DNA of 64,000 bases, from the NCBI RefSeq assembly GCF_021650705.1, contig NZ_CP087138.1, positions 2,356,001 to 2,420,000 of the forward strand, read 5' to 3'. The position numbers were made by a program, and so were the translations under genes. Positions 16,709-27,118 of this stretch are shown one piece after another. The notes below the pieces were generated by a model, which was not told the DNA's origin, made no database searches, and was given only the letters and a program-made list of their open reading frames with translations. Numbering within the stretch: the stretch's first letter is position 1; each line of letters opens with the position of its first letter. The DNA comes from Pseudomonas sp. KNUC1026 (GTDB lineage: Bacteria > Pseudomonadota > Gammaproteobacteria > Pseudomonadales > Pseudomonadaceae).

Positions 16709-19700
16709 TCAGCCCTGCTGAGGCTCCAGCGCTTGCGGGAACATCTGCCTCACCTGCGCCTCGCTCAGCCGGCTGCGCCAGATAGCCACCACTGGCTCCC
16801 CTGCTTCGGCTTGCTGAAGCTGTTTGCCCAGGCCGTCGCGGCGCTGGGCTGCCGTCTTCAGATGCGCCGCGACCAGCCGCCCACCGTCATCATAGTGAAA
16901 ATGGGCGTACCACAAAGGCTGGCCCTCGGGCCCATCGATGCGTGCCTCGCGCAGCGCATCTCCTTCACCGTTACGCGCTCGCAGAGGATGCAGGGGCCCC
17001 AGCGGCTGGATGCTGACCTGGCGCTGCCCCAGCAGCCAGGCGAGGGAATCACCGGTAGGCAAGCGCAGTAGAGACGTCTCTATCCTGGCCTGCCGCCCCG
17101 CCTCGCGCAGGCCAGCAGCCCCTTCGCGCAAATCGCGGCACAGTGCTGCCAGCCGCTTGGGCGATCCCGGTTCCACTGCCTCCATCTGCCGAGCGAGGCT
17201 TTCAAGCTCTGCAGCAGGCCCTGTCAACAGCTCCTCCATCTCCACTGGCACACGCCTGGCATCCACCCAACTGCGTACACGCTGGACCAGCCCTGCACTT
17301 GCCGCCAGGCGCGCGCGGCCGCGCTGCATCAGCGCGTTCAGGTCGGGGGACGGGGCATTGATGCTCAGCCGCTCCATGACCGCATTCAACGGCTGCTGTT
17401 GCGGGCCTGGGGCAGAGGCGGAGCTTTGAGGAGGCGGCAACTGGCTTGCGTGCTGTCGAGGTGCGGAACTGCGAGGCGGCAGCCGATTCTGTTCCCGACC
17501 TTGTCGGCGCTGCTCCTTGGCAGTGCGCTTGCGCATGGCACGCCGCAGGCGCAACTCTCGTTCCAGTACCACACTCAGCCGAGACCGAGCTTCTTCTCCC
17601 AGCGCAGTGACCTGCTGGACGAGTGCGTCGAAGTGAGCATCGAGAATGCCTTGCGCAGCCCCTTGAGCACTGAATGCCAGCGCATCGGCAGCAGCATTGA
17701 ACGTGTTGGCAGCCTGGTCGAACGCTTCAGCGCTGGTATTGGCTGCGATCAGTTGCTCGGCGACCGTCGAGGTACTGCCCACCAACGCATCCTCTTGCTT
17801 GATAGCGTCTGCCATCTGGTTCAGTGCCAGCAACGCATTGCTCAAGGCAGCCTGCGTCTGCGACACCAGCTCCGGCATGGCCGAGACTGCTGGCCTCATC
17901 GCACGCAGGGACAGCATCGGCAAGTGCAGGCGCTGCACCGCGATAGCACTTGGCAACAGGCTCAACTGAGGCTCCAACGCCTGGCGGTACTCGATTCCGA
18001 AACGTGGTACTTGCGCCAGCTCGTCCATCAAAACGTCTATTCGGGCAAGGCTTGCGAGCACTTGCTCGACAAGTGAGAGCCGATAGGCAAGGTTTTCGCC
18101 ATAGGCATCGCTTTCGAAGCGCTCGCCGGTCAATGCGCCAGCATCCCGTTCGGCTTTGGCCAGGGTGTTGAGCTGTACCTTGCGATTATTGGCCCTGCGT
18201 GCCTCCAGCATGATGCGCATCTTGAACACATAACCCATACGCTGCTGATAGCCTCGCACACCGATGCCGCGATGGGCTTCGGTCAGTTGCGCGGCTACCC
18301 TGTTGACCTCGTCGAGCAGGCGAACAACCCTCGCATCGTAGTTCTCATGCAGGCTTCGCAGCTGGCTTTCGCGGTGAGGTTGCTCGGAACCCATGACGTT
18401 GTTGATCAATTCGACCGTACGGTCCAGGGCATGGAAATCGCGCTCTATGTTCTGATGCCAGCTCAAGTAGTTCGCCTGAGCGCGTGCCGAGTCACGCTGG
18501 GCTTCGAGCGCCTGCACATGGTCCGATCCGCCCAGCAACCTCAGCCGCAGGTCCAGAACCCAGCGCCCGACGCGATCTCTGGTCAAGCGCGGCCCTGGAG
18601 CCTGGGGGTTTGCCGGGTCGACGACCCTGAGATTGCCCGAGTCGTCGTACGCTACCTGAAACTCGCCCTCCACAAGGCGTGCGTACAGTGCGGTGCCATC
18701 TACATACAGCCCGGCGGCGCGGCCGTAGGGTGCCGGGCTGCCTGCGTGTGCCGGTATCGGCTGGCGCATGGCACGCAACGCCTGGAACAAGGGCCCGTCG
18801 ACTCGTGAAGTCGCCCACCCGAAATCCACATCTCCAAGGGGCGCATGGGGGGTTGGTTCGATTGTCGCTGCCCCGACATCGATTCGGGCGCGGCCCACAG
18901 GCTGCGGCTCGGGCGCGGCAAGCCTTTCATCGCTGGCGGCCTTCAGCCATGGCATTGGCAAGTGCAGTGCCTCAGTGAACAGGAAGAAGGCCACATCGAA
19001 CATCAGTTCAGTCCAGGCCTGGCTCGCAGCCTGCTGATCGTCGCTTTCCTGGGCCTGGAAAAAATCGCGCAGCTCGGCAAAACCCTGCATCATCCAGCCA
19101 GCGACGCCCACTGGCCCGGACAGCAACGGCAGTACAGCGCCGAACAGCGCCTGGGCCAGCAGGCGGTAGGAAAGCCAACGGTTTTCCTCGTTGGATACCG
19201 TACGCCGATCTGCGACCTGCACAAGCGCCGCGACCAGAGCATCATAGACCGCCAGGGCCGGAGGGCCAGCCAGTACGTGTTCGCCTATCGAGGCAGGTGC
19301 CGGAGGGCTCAGCGGGGAAAACTCGCTGCCTTGGCCAAAACGAACAACATGCGGCTCAGCCAGGCCTCCATTGGCATAAAGCACACGCACCTCTTCAGGC
19401 AGCCAATCGATCAACAGGCGCTGCAAAGTACCTTGTTCACGAACAGCCGCTTCAAGTGCGGCCCACGAGGCAAAGGCCTGTAGCTTGCATTCATTCAACG
19501 GGGTGTACAGGACGCGCGCGCCCTCCCCACCATCTCGCGGCCCGATGACGAAGACAGCCAGCGGCCGGTCGTCCCGCCCTGGGGCGGCAGCCAACGTCAA
19601 AGCGCTGAATGCGGCGCCCTGCCTGCAATCCCCGGCCAGCCCCAGTGCCACGGTCAGTAACCGGGCCGTTTCCGTGTCAAAGCCATGTTTGCCTTGCAGG

Positions 19701-21271
19701 GCGTACTCCATTGCCAGCAAAGGCAACTGCGCGAGCCACTGGCAAGCAAAGGCCTGACGCCGTTGTTCCACCTGTGCACTGGCGCCTTGCAAATGGCTGC
19801 GAAGCATCGCGAGATAGCCTGCCCCCACGTCCACCTTCTGCACCAGCGCTTCGATATAGTCACGGTCGAACCCGGCAGGCAGGGCCTGCCCGGGATGTCG
19901 CTGCAGCGTCAGAATACCGCGCGGCCGGCCCGCACGGTTCATCTGCGCCAGGCGCACCAGGCTGATGCTCTGTTCCTCCATGGCGTGGTCGCCGGCATTG
20001 ACGATCGACAGCAGTGCGTTGGGCACCGTCACCAAGCGCAGGTCCAGATCCTCGATCGCGGGCAGCGTCTGGCCAGGCCAATCCACCGCCAATGCGGCCT
20101 GCAGTCGCTGCGCCGTCCAGCTGTCCAGATCGTCGATGCCGTCAAGCCAGTCGGCGCCTGCGGCCTGCCGGCTCAGCGCCAGCCGCCCCAGACCTTCGGC
20201 ATAGTCACACCGGCCCTGATCGCCAGCCGCCCCCAACCAGCCAGGGATCGCTCGGGCGATGCGCTTGCCACGCCAGTGCCGTTCCGGGCGATCGAAGTTC
20301 AGCAGGCCAGTGAGCTGGTCGACCATCACATCCAGCGTCGGCGCAATGAACCGCTCCCGCCTTGCCAGGCTGAGCAGTTGCTTCCAGCGCTCGATCTGCA
20401 GCTCCAGCACGCGCACGGCCACGCTGTCGAACAGATCGCCCGCAGGCTGCCGGCAGGCCAGGGACAGCGCCAGTTCAGAGGTGCCCTGCGGCATGGCTGC
20501 TGCAACGTAGTCTGCCAGCCGTTGCCAGGTCTGGAACACGACTGCACCCTGGCTGGGCGACCAAAGCACCAGCTTTTGCCAACCGGGTTGAATATCGGCT
20601 TGTCGCAACAGAACGCAGGGTTCGAGAGCATCCGGCATCGGCAGCGTGCCCAGCGCGCCCTCAAGCCCGAGAATTCCGATGTCCCGGGCCTGGCCTTGAT
20701 CGATCAGTTGCACAAGTTCGGCAGCACGCTCGACGGTCAACGCCTGGCCCAGCAAAGCGTCCCGCGAGAACCCCAAACGCAGGTGTTCTGCCAGCCACGC
20801 CCAGGGCGACTGCCCCGAGATCGCGTCGGCAGCACACCACCAGTCGACCAAGGCCTCGGGATACTCCTGTTCCATTGCAACCGAGCCTTCATTGATCAAT
20901 TGGCCGATCCTGTCGATGTCGAGCGCCAGCTGCCGTGGCTGCTCGGCGCCCGGCTGGTCTGTGATCAGGTGCCAGCCCGCCACGAGATCAAGGGGAGTAC
21001 CTCGCAGGCAACCGTCTATCAATACCCAAGGCAAAGGGTTGAGGTCATAACCACGAAACTCTTCCTGAGTCTCGTCATCTGCATAGACGGGCGTTGCCAA
21101 CCAAAGGTCGACACTACTCAGGCCCGGAGCCAATTGGCCCTCCAGCACCTCATCCAGCCACTTCACCGCCCAGGTGAACAATACAGGCCGCCCGGCAAAC
21201 CGTTTTGTCACTTCACCTGCCAGTGTTGCGTTGGCCAGCACTTGTTTGAACACCGAGATGGAATTTGTCAT
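16709..21271 (-). CDS. Giant 1520-residue protein, toxin-like (dermonecrotic toxin/DUF6543-type relative)
   Basis: The ATG at 21271 follows a strong AAGGAG by five bases and the frame runs unbroken for 4.5 kb. No signal peptide is seen. Residues about 695-730 form the only long hydrophobic stretch (LLAQALFGAVLPLLSGPVGVAGWM), like a membrane-inserting segment. Residues about 835-910 read GLYVDGTALYARLVEGEFQV...RVVDPANPQAPGPRL...GRWVLDLRL, and a WYAHFHY...AAHLKTAAQRR block lies near residue 1460. By eye both resemble segments of large Pseudomonas proteins annotated as dermonecrotic-toxin-domain or pore-forming toxins. Long helical and coiled-coil regions span about 920-1240, then a Pro/Gln-rich linker (about 1255-1295). 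It stands alone, with no visible immunity or secretion gene. Export and toxicity are inferences. Confidence 0.55.
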   Translation of the reverse strand: MTNSISVFKQVLANATLAGEVTKRFAGRPVLFTWAVKWLDEVLEGQLAPGLSSVDLWLATPVYADDETQEEFRGYDLNPLPWVLIDGCLRGTPLDLVAGWHLITDQPGAEQPRQLALDIDRIGQLINEGSVAMEQEYPEALVDWWCAADAISGQSPWAWLAEHLRLGFSRDALLGQALTVERAAELVQLIDQGQARDIGILGLEGALGTLPMPDALEPCVLLRQADIQPGWQKLVLWSPSQGAVVFQTWQRLADYVAAAMPQGTSELALSLACRQPAGDLFDSVAVRVLELQIERWKQLLSLARRERFIAPTLDVMVDQLTGLLNFDRPERHWRGKRIARAIPGWLGAAGDQGRCDYAEGLGRLALSRQAAGADWLDGIDDLDSWTAQRLQAALAVDWPGQTLPAIEDLDLRLVTVPNALLSIVNAGDHAMEEQSISLVRLAQMNRAGRPRGILTLQRHPGQALPAGFDRDYIEALVQKVDVGAGYLAMLRSHLQGASAQVEQRRQAFACQWLAQLPLLAMEYALQGKHGFDTETARLLTVALGLAGDCRQGAAFSALTLAAAPGRDDRPLAVFVIGPRDGGEGARVLYTPLNECKLQAFASWAALEAAVREQGTLQRLLIDWLPEEVRVLYANGGLAEPHVVRFGQGSEFSPLSPPAPASIGEHVLAGPPALAVYDALVAALVQVADRRTVSNEENRWLSYRLLAQALFGAVLPLLSGPVGVAGWMMQGFAELRDFFQAQESDDQQAASQAWTELMFDVAFFLFTEALHLPMPWLKAASDERLAAPEPQPVGRARIDVGAATIEPTPHAPLGDVDFGWATSRVDGPLFQALRAMRQPIPAHAGSPAPYGRAAGLYVDGTALYARLVEGEFQVAYDDSGNLRVVDPANPQAPGPRLTRDRVGRWVLDLRLRLLGGSDHVQALEAQRDSARAQANYLSWHQNIERDFHALDRTVELINNVMGSEQPHRESQLRSLHENYDARVVRLLDEVNRVAAQLTEAHRGIGVRGYQQRMGYVFKMRIMLEARRANNRKVQLNTLAKAERDAGALTGERFESDAYGENLAYRLSLVEQVLASLARIDVLMDELAQVPRFGIEYRQALEPQLSLLPSAIAVQRLHLPMLSLRAMRPAVSAMPELVSQTQAALSNALLALNQMADAIKQEDALVGSTSTVAEQLIAANTSAEAFDQAANTFNAAADALAFSAQGAAQGILDAHFDALVQQVTALGEEARSRLSVVLERELRLRRAMRKRTAKEQRRQGREQNRLPPRSSAPRQHASQLPPPQSSASAPGPQQQPLNAVMERLSINAPSPDLNALMQRGRARLAASAGLVQRVRSWVDARRVPVEMEELLTGPAAELESLARQMEAVEPGSPKRLAALCRDLREGAAGLREAGRQARIETSLLRLPTGDSLAWLLGQRQVSIQPLGPLHPLRARNGEGDALREARIDGPEGQPLWYAHFHYDDGGRLVAAHLKTAAQRRDGLGKQLQQAEAGEPVVAIWRSRLSEAQVRQMFPQALEPQQG

Positions 21272-21644
21272 GGAGGCTCCTTAAAACCACCATGAGACAG
21301 GCCTTGCCTCGTGACAGGGCGATAGATATCAAGCGCACCAATGAAGTGCGGCCCACATTGTTTTCCAAAGTTTTCCTACACTCAGATCAATGCTTTTGGC
21401 CCGCAACGTCCAGGCACGGAAAAAAACCGAAACTTATCAACGCTCCGAGAGGTCATGTATGAGGTAGGCCGCGGCTGCTCTGCCACGGCGGCTACCCTCC
21501 CGTCGATACACCGCAATGCCCGCTTCCGAGAATGGACAGCGCAATGTTTGTGCCTGGGTTTTGCAAGGTAAACCCGGGGGAACGGATGAGAACGATAAAT
21601 AGAGTGCATTACCAGATGTAACTTAATGAATTTGGGAGAGTGTG
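21272..21644. other. Intergenic region between the giant gene and glgA
   Basis: 373 bases holding the divergent promoters of the giant toxin-like gene (-) and the glgA operon (+). A GGGTTT / AAACCC hairpin with an 8-base loop (21556-21575) precedes glgA. The AT-rich stretch at 21590-21632 would suit a promoter, but no confident sigma-factor boxes were identified. No gene is supported here. Confidence 0.5.
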
Positions 21645-23213
21645 ATGATCAGTGCCGCTGTCGAAACCCATGGAGAGCGCTTCAATCAGCAGGCAGCGGA
21701 GGTAATTCCGGTGCCTGCCATTACTTCGACAGGTAAAGTGTTTCAGGTGTCCAGCACGCCGAATCCTGATCGCAAGCGGGTTCTGTTCGTCACTTCGGAA
21801 ATGGCTGATCTGGTCAAAAGCGGCGGCCTTGGCGATGTTTCGGCCGCCCTGCCCCGCGCCATGGCGCACCTGCACGACGTGCGCATTCTGATTCCAGGCT
21901 ACCCTCAGGTGGTCAACAGTGGCCATCCGATTCATACAGTGGGCGAACTGGGTGGGCACGCAGCCCTGCCCCCGTGCAAGATCGGCCGCATGGACATGCC
22001 CGACGGGCTGGTCATCTACGTGCTGCTCTGCCCAGAGCTTTACGAGCGCGATGGCACCCCCTATGGCGCAAACAATGGTCGCGACTGGCCCGACAACCAT
22101 ATCCGCTTCGCCCGCCTGGGCATGGCGGCCTGCGACATCGCCGCTGGCCAGGGCATGGTGCACTGGAAGCCCGATCTGGTGCACGCACACGATTGGCCGG
22201 CAGGCCTGGCGCCTGCGTACATGCATTGGCGCGGCGTGAAAGTCCCAACACTCTTCACGATCCACAACCTGGCATATCAGGGCACGGTAAGCCTTGCCTG
22301 CTGCCCTGAACTGGGGATCCCCGAGCATGCCCTTCAGCAGGAAGGCATGGAGTTCTACGGCAAGCTCTCCTTCCTCAAGGCGGGGCTTGCCTATTCGAGC
22401 CACATCACCACCGTCAGTGCCACTTACGCTCGCGAAATCACCACCCCCGAATTCGGCTGCGGGCTGGACGGTTTTCTCAGCAGCAAGGCCCATCACGGCC
22501 AGCTCAGCGGCATCCCCAACGGTATCGATGAAAGCTGGGAGGCGGCCACCGACCCGCATCTGGTCTGCCCCTTCAGCCTCAACGACTGGGAAGGTAAAAA
22601 GACCAATGCCCAGCATGTGCGCGAGCTGTTCGAGCTCGATGACAGCGAAGGCCCATTGTTCGCCGTGGTTTCGCGACTGGTTTACCAAAAGGGCCTGGAC
22701 CTGACCATCGGTGTTGCCGATGCGATCGTCGAGCAAGGCGGTCAGATGGTCATCATCGGCCGTGGCGAACCCGAAGAAGAGCAGGCCATGCGTGAGCTCG
22801 CCCTGCGCCACCCTGGGCGCATAGGCGTGCGCATCGGCTTCAACGAGACCGACGCGCGGCGCATGTTCGCGGGCAGCGATTTTCTGCTGATGCCGTCACG
22901 CTATGAACCCTGCGGCCTCAGCCAGATGTACGCACAGCGCTTCGGCTCCCTGCCGATCGCACGCAACACAGGCGGCCTTGCCGACACCATCGAAGATGGC
23001 GTGACGGGCTTTCTGTTCGATGCGCCCTCCGTGGACGCTTATCTCAATGCGGTGAACCGCGCGTTCTACGCCTTCGGTAAACCTGAGTTGCTCAGCGCCA
23101 TGCGCTGCCGCGCCATGACTCAGCCGTTCAACTGGAGCCAGGCGGTGGAACCCTATGCCGACCTGTATGTGAAGCTGGTGCAACGCGCGGTCGCGCGCAA
23201 CGGACGTTACTGA
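21645..23213 (+). CDS. glgA: Glycogen synthase GlgA
   Basis: About 522 residues of GT5 fold. The N-terminal ADP-glucose loop is LVKSGGLGDVSAALPRAM. The C-terminal domain carries DFLLMPSRYEPCGLSQMYAQR and NTGGLADTIEDG, with the conserved glutamate that contacts the donor. It adds glucose from a nucleotide sugar to a linear alpha-1,4-glucan. GTG at 21642 is also possible, but GGGAG is better spaced for the ATG at 21645. It leads the plus-strand operon glgA-treZ-malQ-treY-DUF2934-glgX. No glgC is present in the window, so the ADP-glucose source is elsewhere or absent. Confidence 0.95.
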   Translation: MISAAVETHGERFNQQAAEVIPVPAITSTGKVFQVSSTPNPDRKRVLFVTSEMADLVKSGGLGDVSAALPRAMAHLHDVRILIPGYPQVVNSGHPIHTVGELGGHAALPPCKIGRMDMPDGLVIYVLLCPELYERDGTPYGANNGRDWPDNHIRFARLGMAACDIAAGQGMVHWKPDLVHAHDWPAGLAPAYMHWRGVKVPTLFTIHNLAYQGTVSLACCPELGIPEHALQQEGMEFYGKLSFLKAGLAYSSHITTVSATYAREITTPEFGCGLDGFLSSKAHHGQLSGIPNGIDESWEAATDPHLVCPFSLNDWEGKKTNAQHVRELFELDDSEGPLFAVVSRLVYQKGLDLTIGVADAIVEQGGQMVIIGRGEPEEEQAMRELALRHPGRIGVRIGFNETDARRMFAGSDFLLMPSRYEPCGLSQMYAQRFGSLPIARNTGGLADTIEDGVTGFLFDAPSVDAYLNAVNRAFYAFGKPELLSAMRCRAMTQPFNWSQAVEPYADLYVKLVQRAVARNGRY

Positions 23214-23230
23214 ATCGGGAGAAGGCATCA

Positions 23231-25034
23231 ATGGCTGTAGAGCAACATGAACCCTGGAACCATGGTGCTCAGCGCCTGCCCAGCGGCCTGGTCCGTTTCG
23301 CCCTGTGGGCCCCGGACGCCGAGCAGAGTAAGCGTCGAATTCGAAGATCAACCGGGCGTGCCCATGCAGCCCCAGCAGGGTGGGTGGTTCAGCGTGGAGG
23401 CCGAATGCCCCCCACGCAGCGCCTATCGCTATCGGGTCAAATCTGCCGGTGCCGAGCCTGTAGAGGTCCCGGACCCCGCCTCCCGCGCTCAGGCCGGTGA
23501 CGTACAGGGCGCAAGCCTTGTCACCGAGCCCGACAACTACGCCTGGCGCCACAACCAATGGCATGGCCGCCCCTGGCATGAGGCTGTCATCTATGAATTG
23601 CACGTTGGTGCCCTTGGGGGCTTCGACGGTGTGCGCGAGCATCTTCCACGTCTCGCCGCCCTGGGCGTGACTGCCATCGAGCTGATGCCCATCGCCGAGT
23701 TCAGCGGCGCGCGCAACTGGGGCTACGACGGCGTGCTGCCCTACGCGGCAGAAGCCTCGTACGGCACGCCCGAGCAGCTCAAGCAACTGATCGACGCCGC
23801 ACACGGCCATGGCCTGATGGTGTTGCTGGATGTGGTCTACAACCACTTCGGCCCCGACGGCAACTACCTCCACAGCTATGCATCTTCGTTTTTCCGTGAA
23901 GATCAGCACACACCCTGGGGCGCGGCGATCGACTTTCGCAAGCGCCCGGTGCGCGATTTCTTCATCGACAATGCCTTGATGTGGCTGTTCGAGTACCGCT
24001 TCGACGGGCTGCGCTTCGATGCTGTGCACGCTATCGAGGATGACACCTTCCTCCAGGAAATGGCCCAGCGCATCCGCCAGCACACCCCGCATGGGCGGCA
24101 CATCTGGCTGAACCTGGAGAACGAGCATAATCAGGCTCAACTGCTGCGCCAGGGTTACGACGCGCAGTGGAATGACGACGGACACAACGTGCTTCATGTG
24201 TTGCTTACCGGCGAAACCGAGCATTACTACGCCGATTACGAAGACGACACCATCAACAAGCTTGCCCGCTGCCTGAGCGAAGGGTTCGTGTTCCAGGGCC
24301 ATACCAACCGCCACGGCAAGGCCCGCGGCGAGCCGAGCGGCCACCTGAGCCCTCAGGCCTTTGTGCTGTTCCTGCAGAACCATGACCAGATCGGCAACCG
24401 TGCCTTCGGTGAACGCCTGGCCCGCCTATGCCCGGAGCCGGCGCTGCGCGCCGCGACCACATTGTTGCTGGCCAGCCCCATGGTGCCGCTGATGTTCATG
24501 GGTGATGAATGGGCGGCCGACCAGCCTTTCCAGTTCTTCACCGATTTCCACGGTGAACTGGCCGAGGCCGTGCGCAAGGGGCGCCGTTCGGAATTCAAGG
24601 ACCTGAGCGCATTCAAAGACCCCGACCAGCGCTCACGAATTCCTGACCCGAATGCCGACAGCACGTTCGAAGCTTCGCGCCCTCGCCTGGCCGACTTCGA
24701 AGCGCGCCAGGATGGCCCCTGGGTCAGCCTGTACCGCGAATTGCTGACCCTGCGCCGGCGTGAACTGTTTCACCGCCTGCCAGGCAGCCGCTCCCAGGGT
24801 TGCAAGGTCATCGGCCCCAAGGCTGTAAGCGCGCGCTGGCGGCTGGGCGACGGTACCGGCCTGCAGATCGATCTGAACCTGGGCGAGCAGCCGGTCGACT
24901 GCGAATTGCCCTTCCCTACCTGGCGGATCTTCGACAGCCGGGAAAACGCCACCGATACCGCTGAGCTCCGTAAGTTGCCAGCCTACTGCGCACTGGTGAG
25001 CATGCTGCCGGGTGACGCGCTGGAGGCCTACTGA
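23231..25034 (+). CDS. treZ: Malto-oligosyltrehalose trehalohydrolase, frameshifted near the 5' end
   Basis: The start MAVEQHEPWNHGAQRLPSGL at 23231 and the segment FALWAPDAEQ are in one frame. VSVEFEDQPG and everything after are in the next. One extra base (A at about 23327) breaks the gene; removing it gives about 600 residues. The GH13 core reads GVTAIELMPIAEFSGARNWG, LLDVVYNHFGPDGNY and FRFDGLRFDAVHAIEDD, where the catalytic aspartate sits in the last segment. TreZ hydrolyses maltooligosyl-trehalose made by TreY to release trehalose. It is 17 bases after glgA, and its TGA is immediately followed by the malQ ATG. Confidence 0.92.
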
Positions 25035-27118
25035 ATGGACACTCTGGAAAAACTGGCCAAGGCTGCAGGCCTTGCCATCGATTGGACCGACGCCAACGGC
25101 TCGCCCCAGCGTGTCGCCCCCGAAGTGCTGCGCAACGTGCTGGGCGCGCTGGGTTACCCGGCCAATGACGACCAGCAGATCGACGCCAGCTATCAGGCCC
25201 TGACCAAGGCACATGATTCGCAGCGCCTGCCGCCGTTACTGACCGCAGATTACGCCCAGCCACTTTCGCTGGGGCGTTGGTTCGCCCCCCATTCACGTTG
25301 CCAGGTGCAGCAGGAAGACGGTGCCCGGCTCGAGTTGAACCTAGACATCGAGGCACGCCTGCCTGGGTTGCTGCCTGTGGGCTATCACCAACTCAGTATC
25401 GACGGCCGCGAGCTGACGGTGGCCGTGGCTCCCCAGCACTGCTACAGCGCACAGGATGCCGCCAGCTCGGCCAACCCGCGCCTGTGGGGCCTGGGTGTGC
25501 AACTGTATTCGCTGCGTCGCGAAGGTGACGGCGGTTTTGGTGATACGCAAGCGTTGGAACAGTTCGCCAAAGCAGCAGGCGAGCGCGGTGCCGACGCCGT
25601 GGCGATCAGCCCGATGCACGCAATGTTCGCCAGCGATCCTCACCGCTATAGCCCTTATTCACCATCGAGCCGGCTGTTTTTTAATGGCCTCTACGCCTCG
25701 CCCGGTTTGATTCTGGGTGAAAACGCAGTGGCCAACGCGCTGTCGCGCAGCGATCTCGGCGCGCAATTCAAGGCGCTGGAGCAGCTCGAGCTGGTCGACT
25801 GGCCCGAGGCAGCCCAGGCCAAGCTCAAGTTGTTCCGCCTGCTGTATGAAGACTTTCAGCACGGCGCTCACCCGCTACGCGAGGATTTCGCCAGCTTTCG
25901 CCACAGCAGCGGGGAGGCGCTCGAAAACCATTGCCGGTTCGAAGCCCTGCAAGCCGAATGCATGCGCACCGGCCAGTCTCAGGATTGGCGCGAGTGGCCG
26001 GAGCACTGGCGTGACCCGGCCCACCCGCAGGTGGCGCGGTTTGCCGAGGAACATGCCGATGAAGTGGGTTTTCACGCTTTCTGCCAGTGGCTGATCGCGC
26101 GCGGCCTGAAACGCGCTCAGGATGCAGCTCGCGCCAGCGGCATGGGTGTCGGCCTGATCGCTGACCTCGCCGTGGGTGCCGACGGCGGCGGCAGCCAGGC
26201 CTGGAGCCGCCAGGACGAGCTGCTGGCCTCGCTGACGGTAGGTGCGCCACCCGATATCCTCAACCGCTCGGGGCAAAGCTGGGGCATCTCGGCCTTCTCC
26301 CCCGAAGGGCTGCAACGCCACGGCTATCGAGCGTTCATCGAAATGCTGCGGGCCAACCTAGCCCACGCCGGTGGCCTGCGGATCGATCACGTGCTGGGGC
26401 TCAACCGGCTCTGGGTGATTCCGCAGGGGAGTCGCCCAAGAACGGCGCGTACCTGCATTTCCCACTGGACGATCTGCTGCGCTTGCTCGCGCTGGAATCG
26501 CATCGCCATCGGGCGATCATCCTGGGCGAAGACCTGGGCACCGTACCTGCGGGGTTGCAGGACGAACTCGCCGCGCGGCGCATCCTGGGCATGCGCGTGC
26601 TGTTGTTCGAACAACACCACACCGGCCATTTCAAACGCCTGAGCGAATGGCCGGACAACGCACTGGCCACCAGCAGCACCCATGACCTGGCCCCGCTCAA
26701 GGGCTGGTGGCAAGCCAACGACATCGATTGGTCGCACCGCCTTGAGCTGATCGATGAGCAGGTCGAGAAAAACTGGCGAGAAGACCGCCGCAAGGAAAAA
26801 GACGGCCTGCGCCAGGTACTGGATCAGGACGCCCCGGCCTTCCGTGAAGAACACGCCGGCGCAGACGAGGCAGACCAGTTGATCGATGCCAGCGTGCGCT
26901 TTCTCGGCCACACCCGCGCACCGCTGGTGCTGCTGCCGATCGAGGATGCATTGGGGCTGGTAGAAGCACCCAACCTGCCTGGCACCGTCGACAGCCATCC
27001 GAACTGGCGCCGGCGCCTGCCGGCGGCAAGCAAGACCCTGCTGGATACCCCCGACACCGCGCGGCGCCTGGAATTGCTGGCCGCCGCTCGGCAACAAGCC
27101 CGTGAGCGCGATAGATGA
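25035..27118 (+). CDS. malQ: 4-alpha-glucanotransferase (amylomaltase), interrupted by one frameshift
   Basis: GH77 family. The first frame holds the N-terminal domain and segments such as WGLGVQLYSLRREGDGGFGD, SPYSPSSRLFFNGLYASP and GLRIDHVLGLNRLWVIPQG. After the GGGG at 26426-26429 the sequence continues in another frame with ESPKNGAYLHFPLDDLLRLL and LGEDLGTVP. Restoring a fifth G rejoins them into about 694 residues. The enzyme transfers maltooligosyl units between alpha-1,4-glucan chains, providing suitable chains for TreY. It abuts treZ (TGAATG) and overlaps the treY start by four bases. Confidence 0.92.

Noticed and set aside
19685..21295. A 536-codon plus-strand frame opposite the giant gene
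   Set aside because: It has no ribosome binding site and no family resemblance, while the opposite strand has a strong start and continuous coding.
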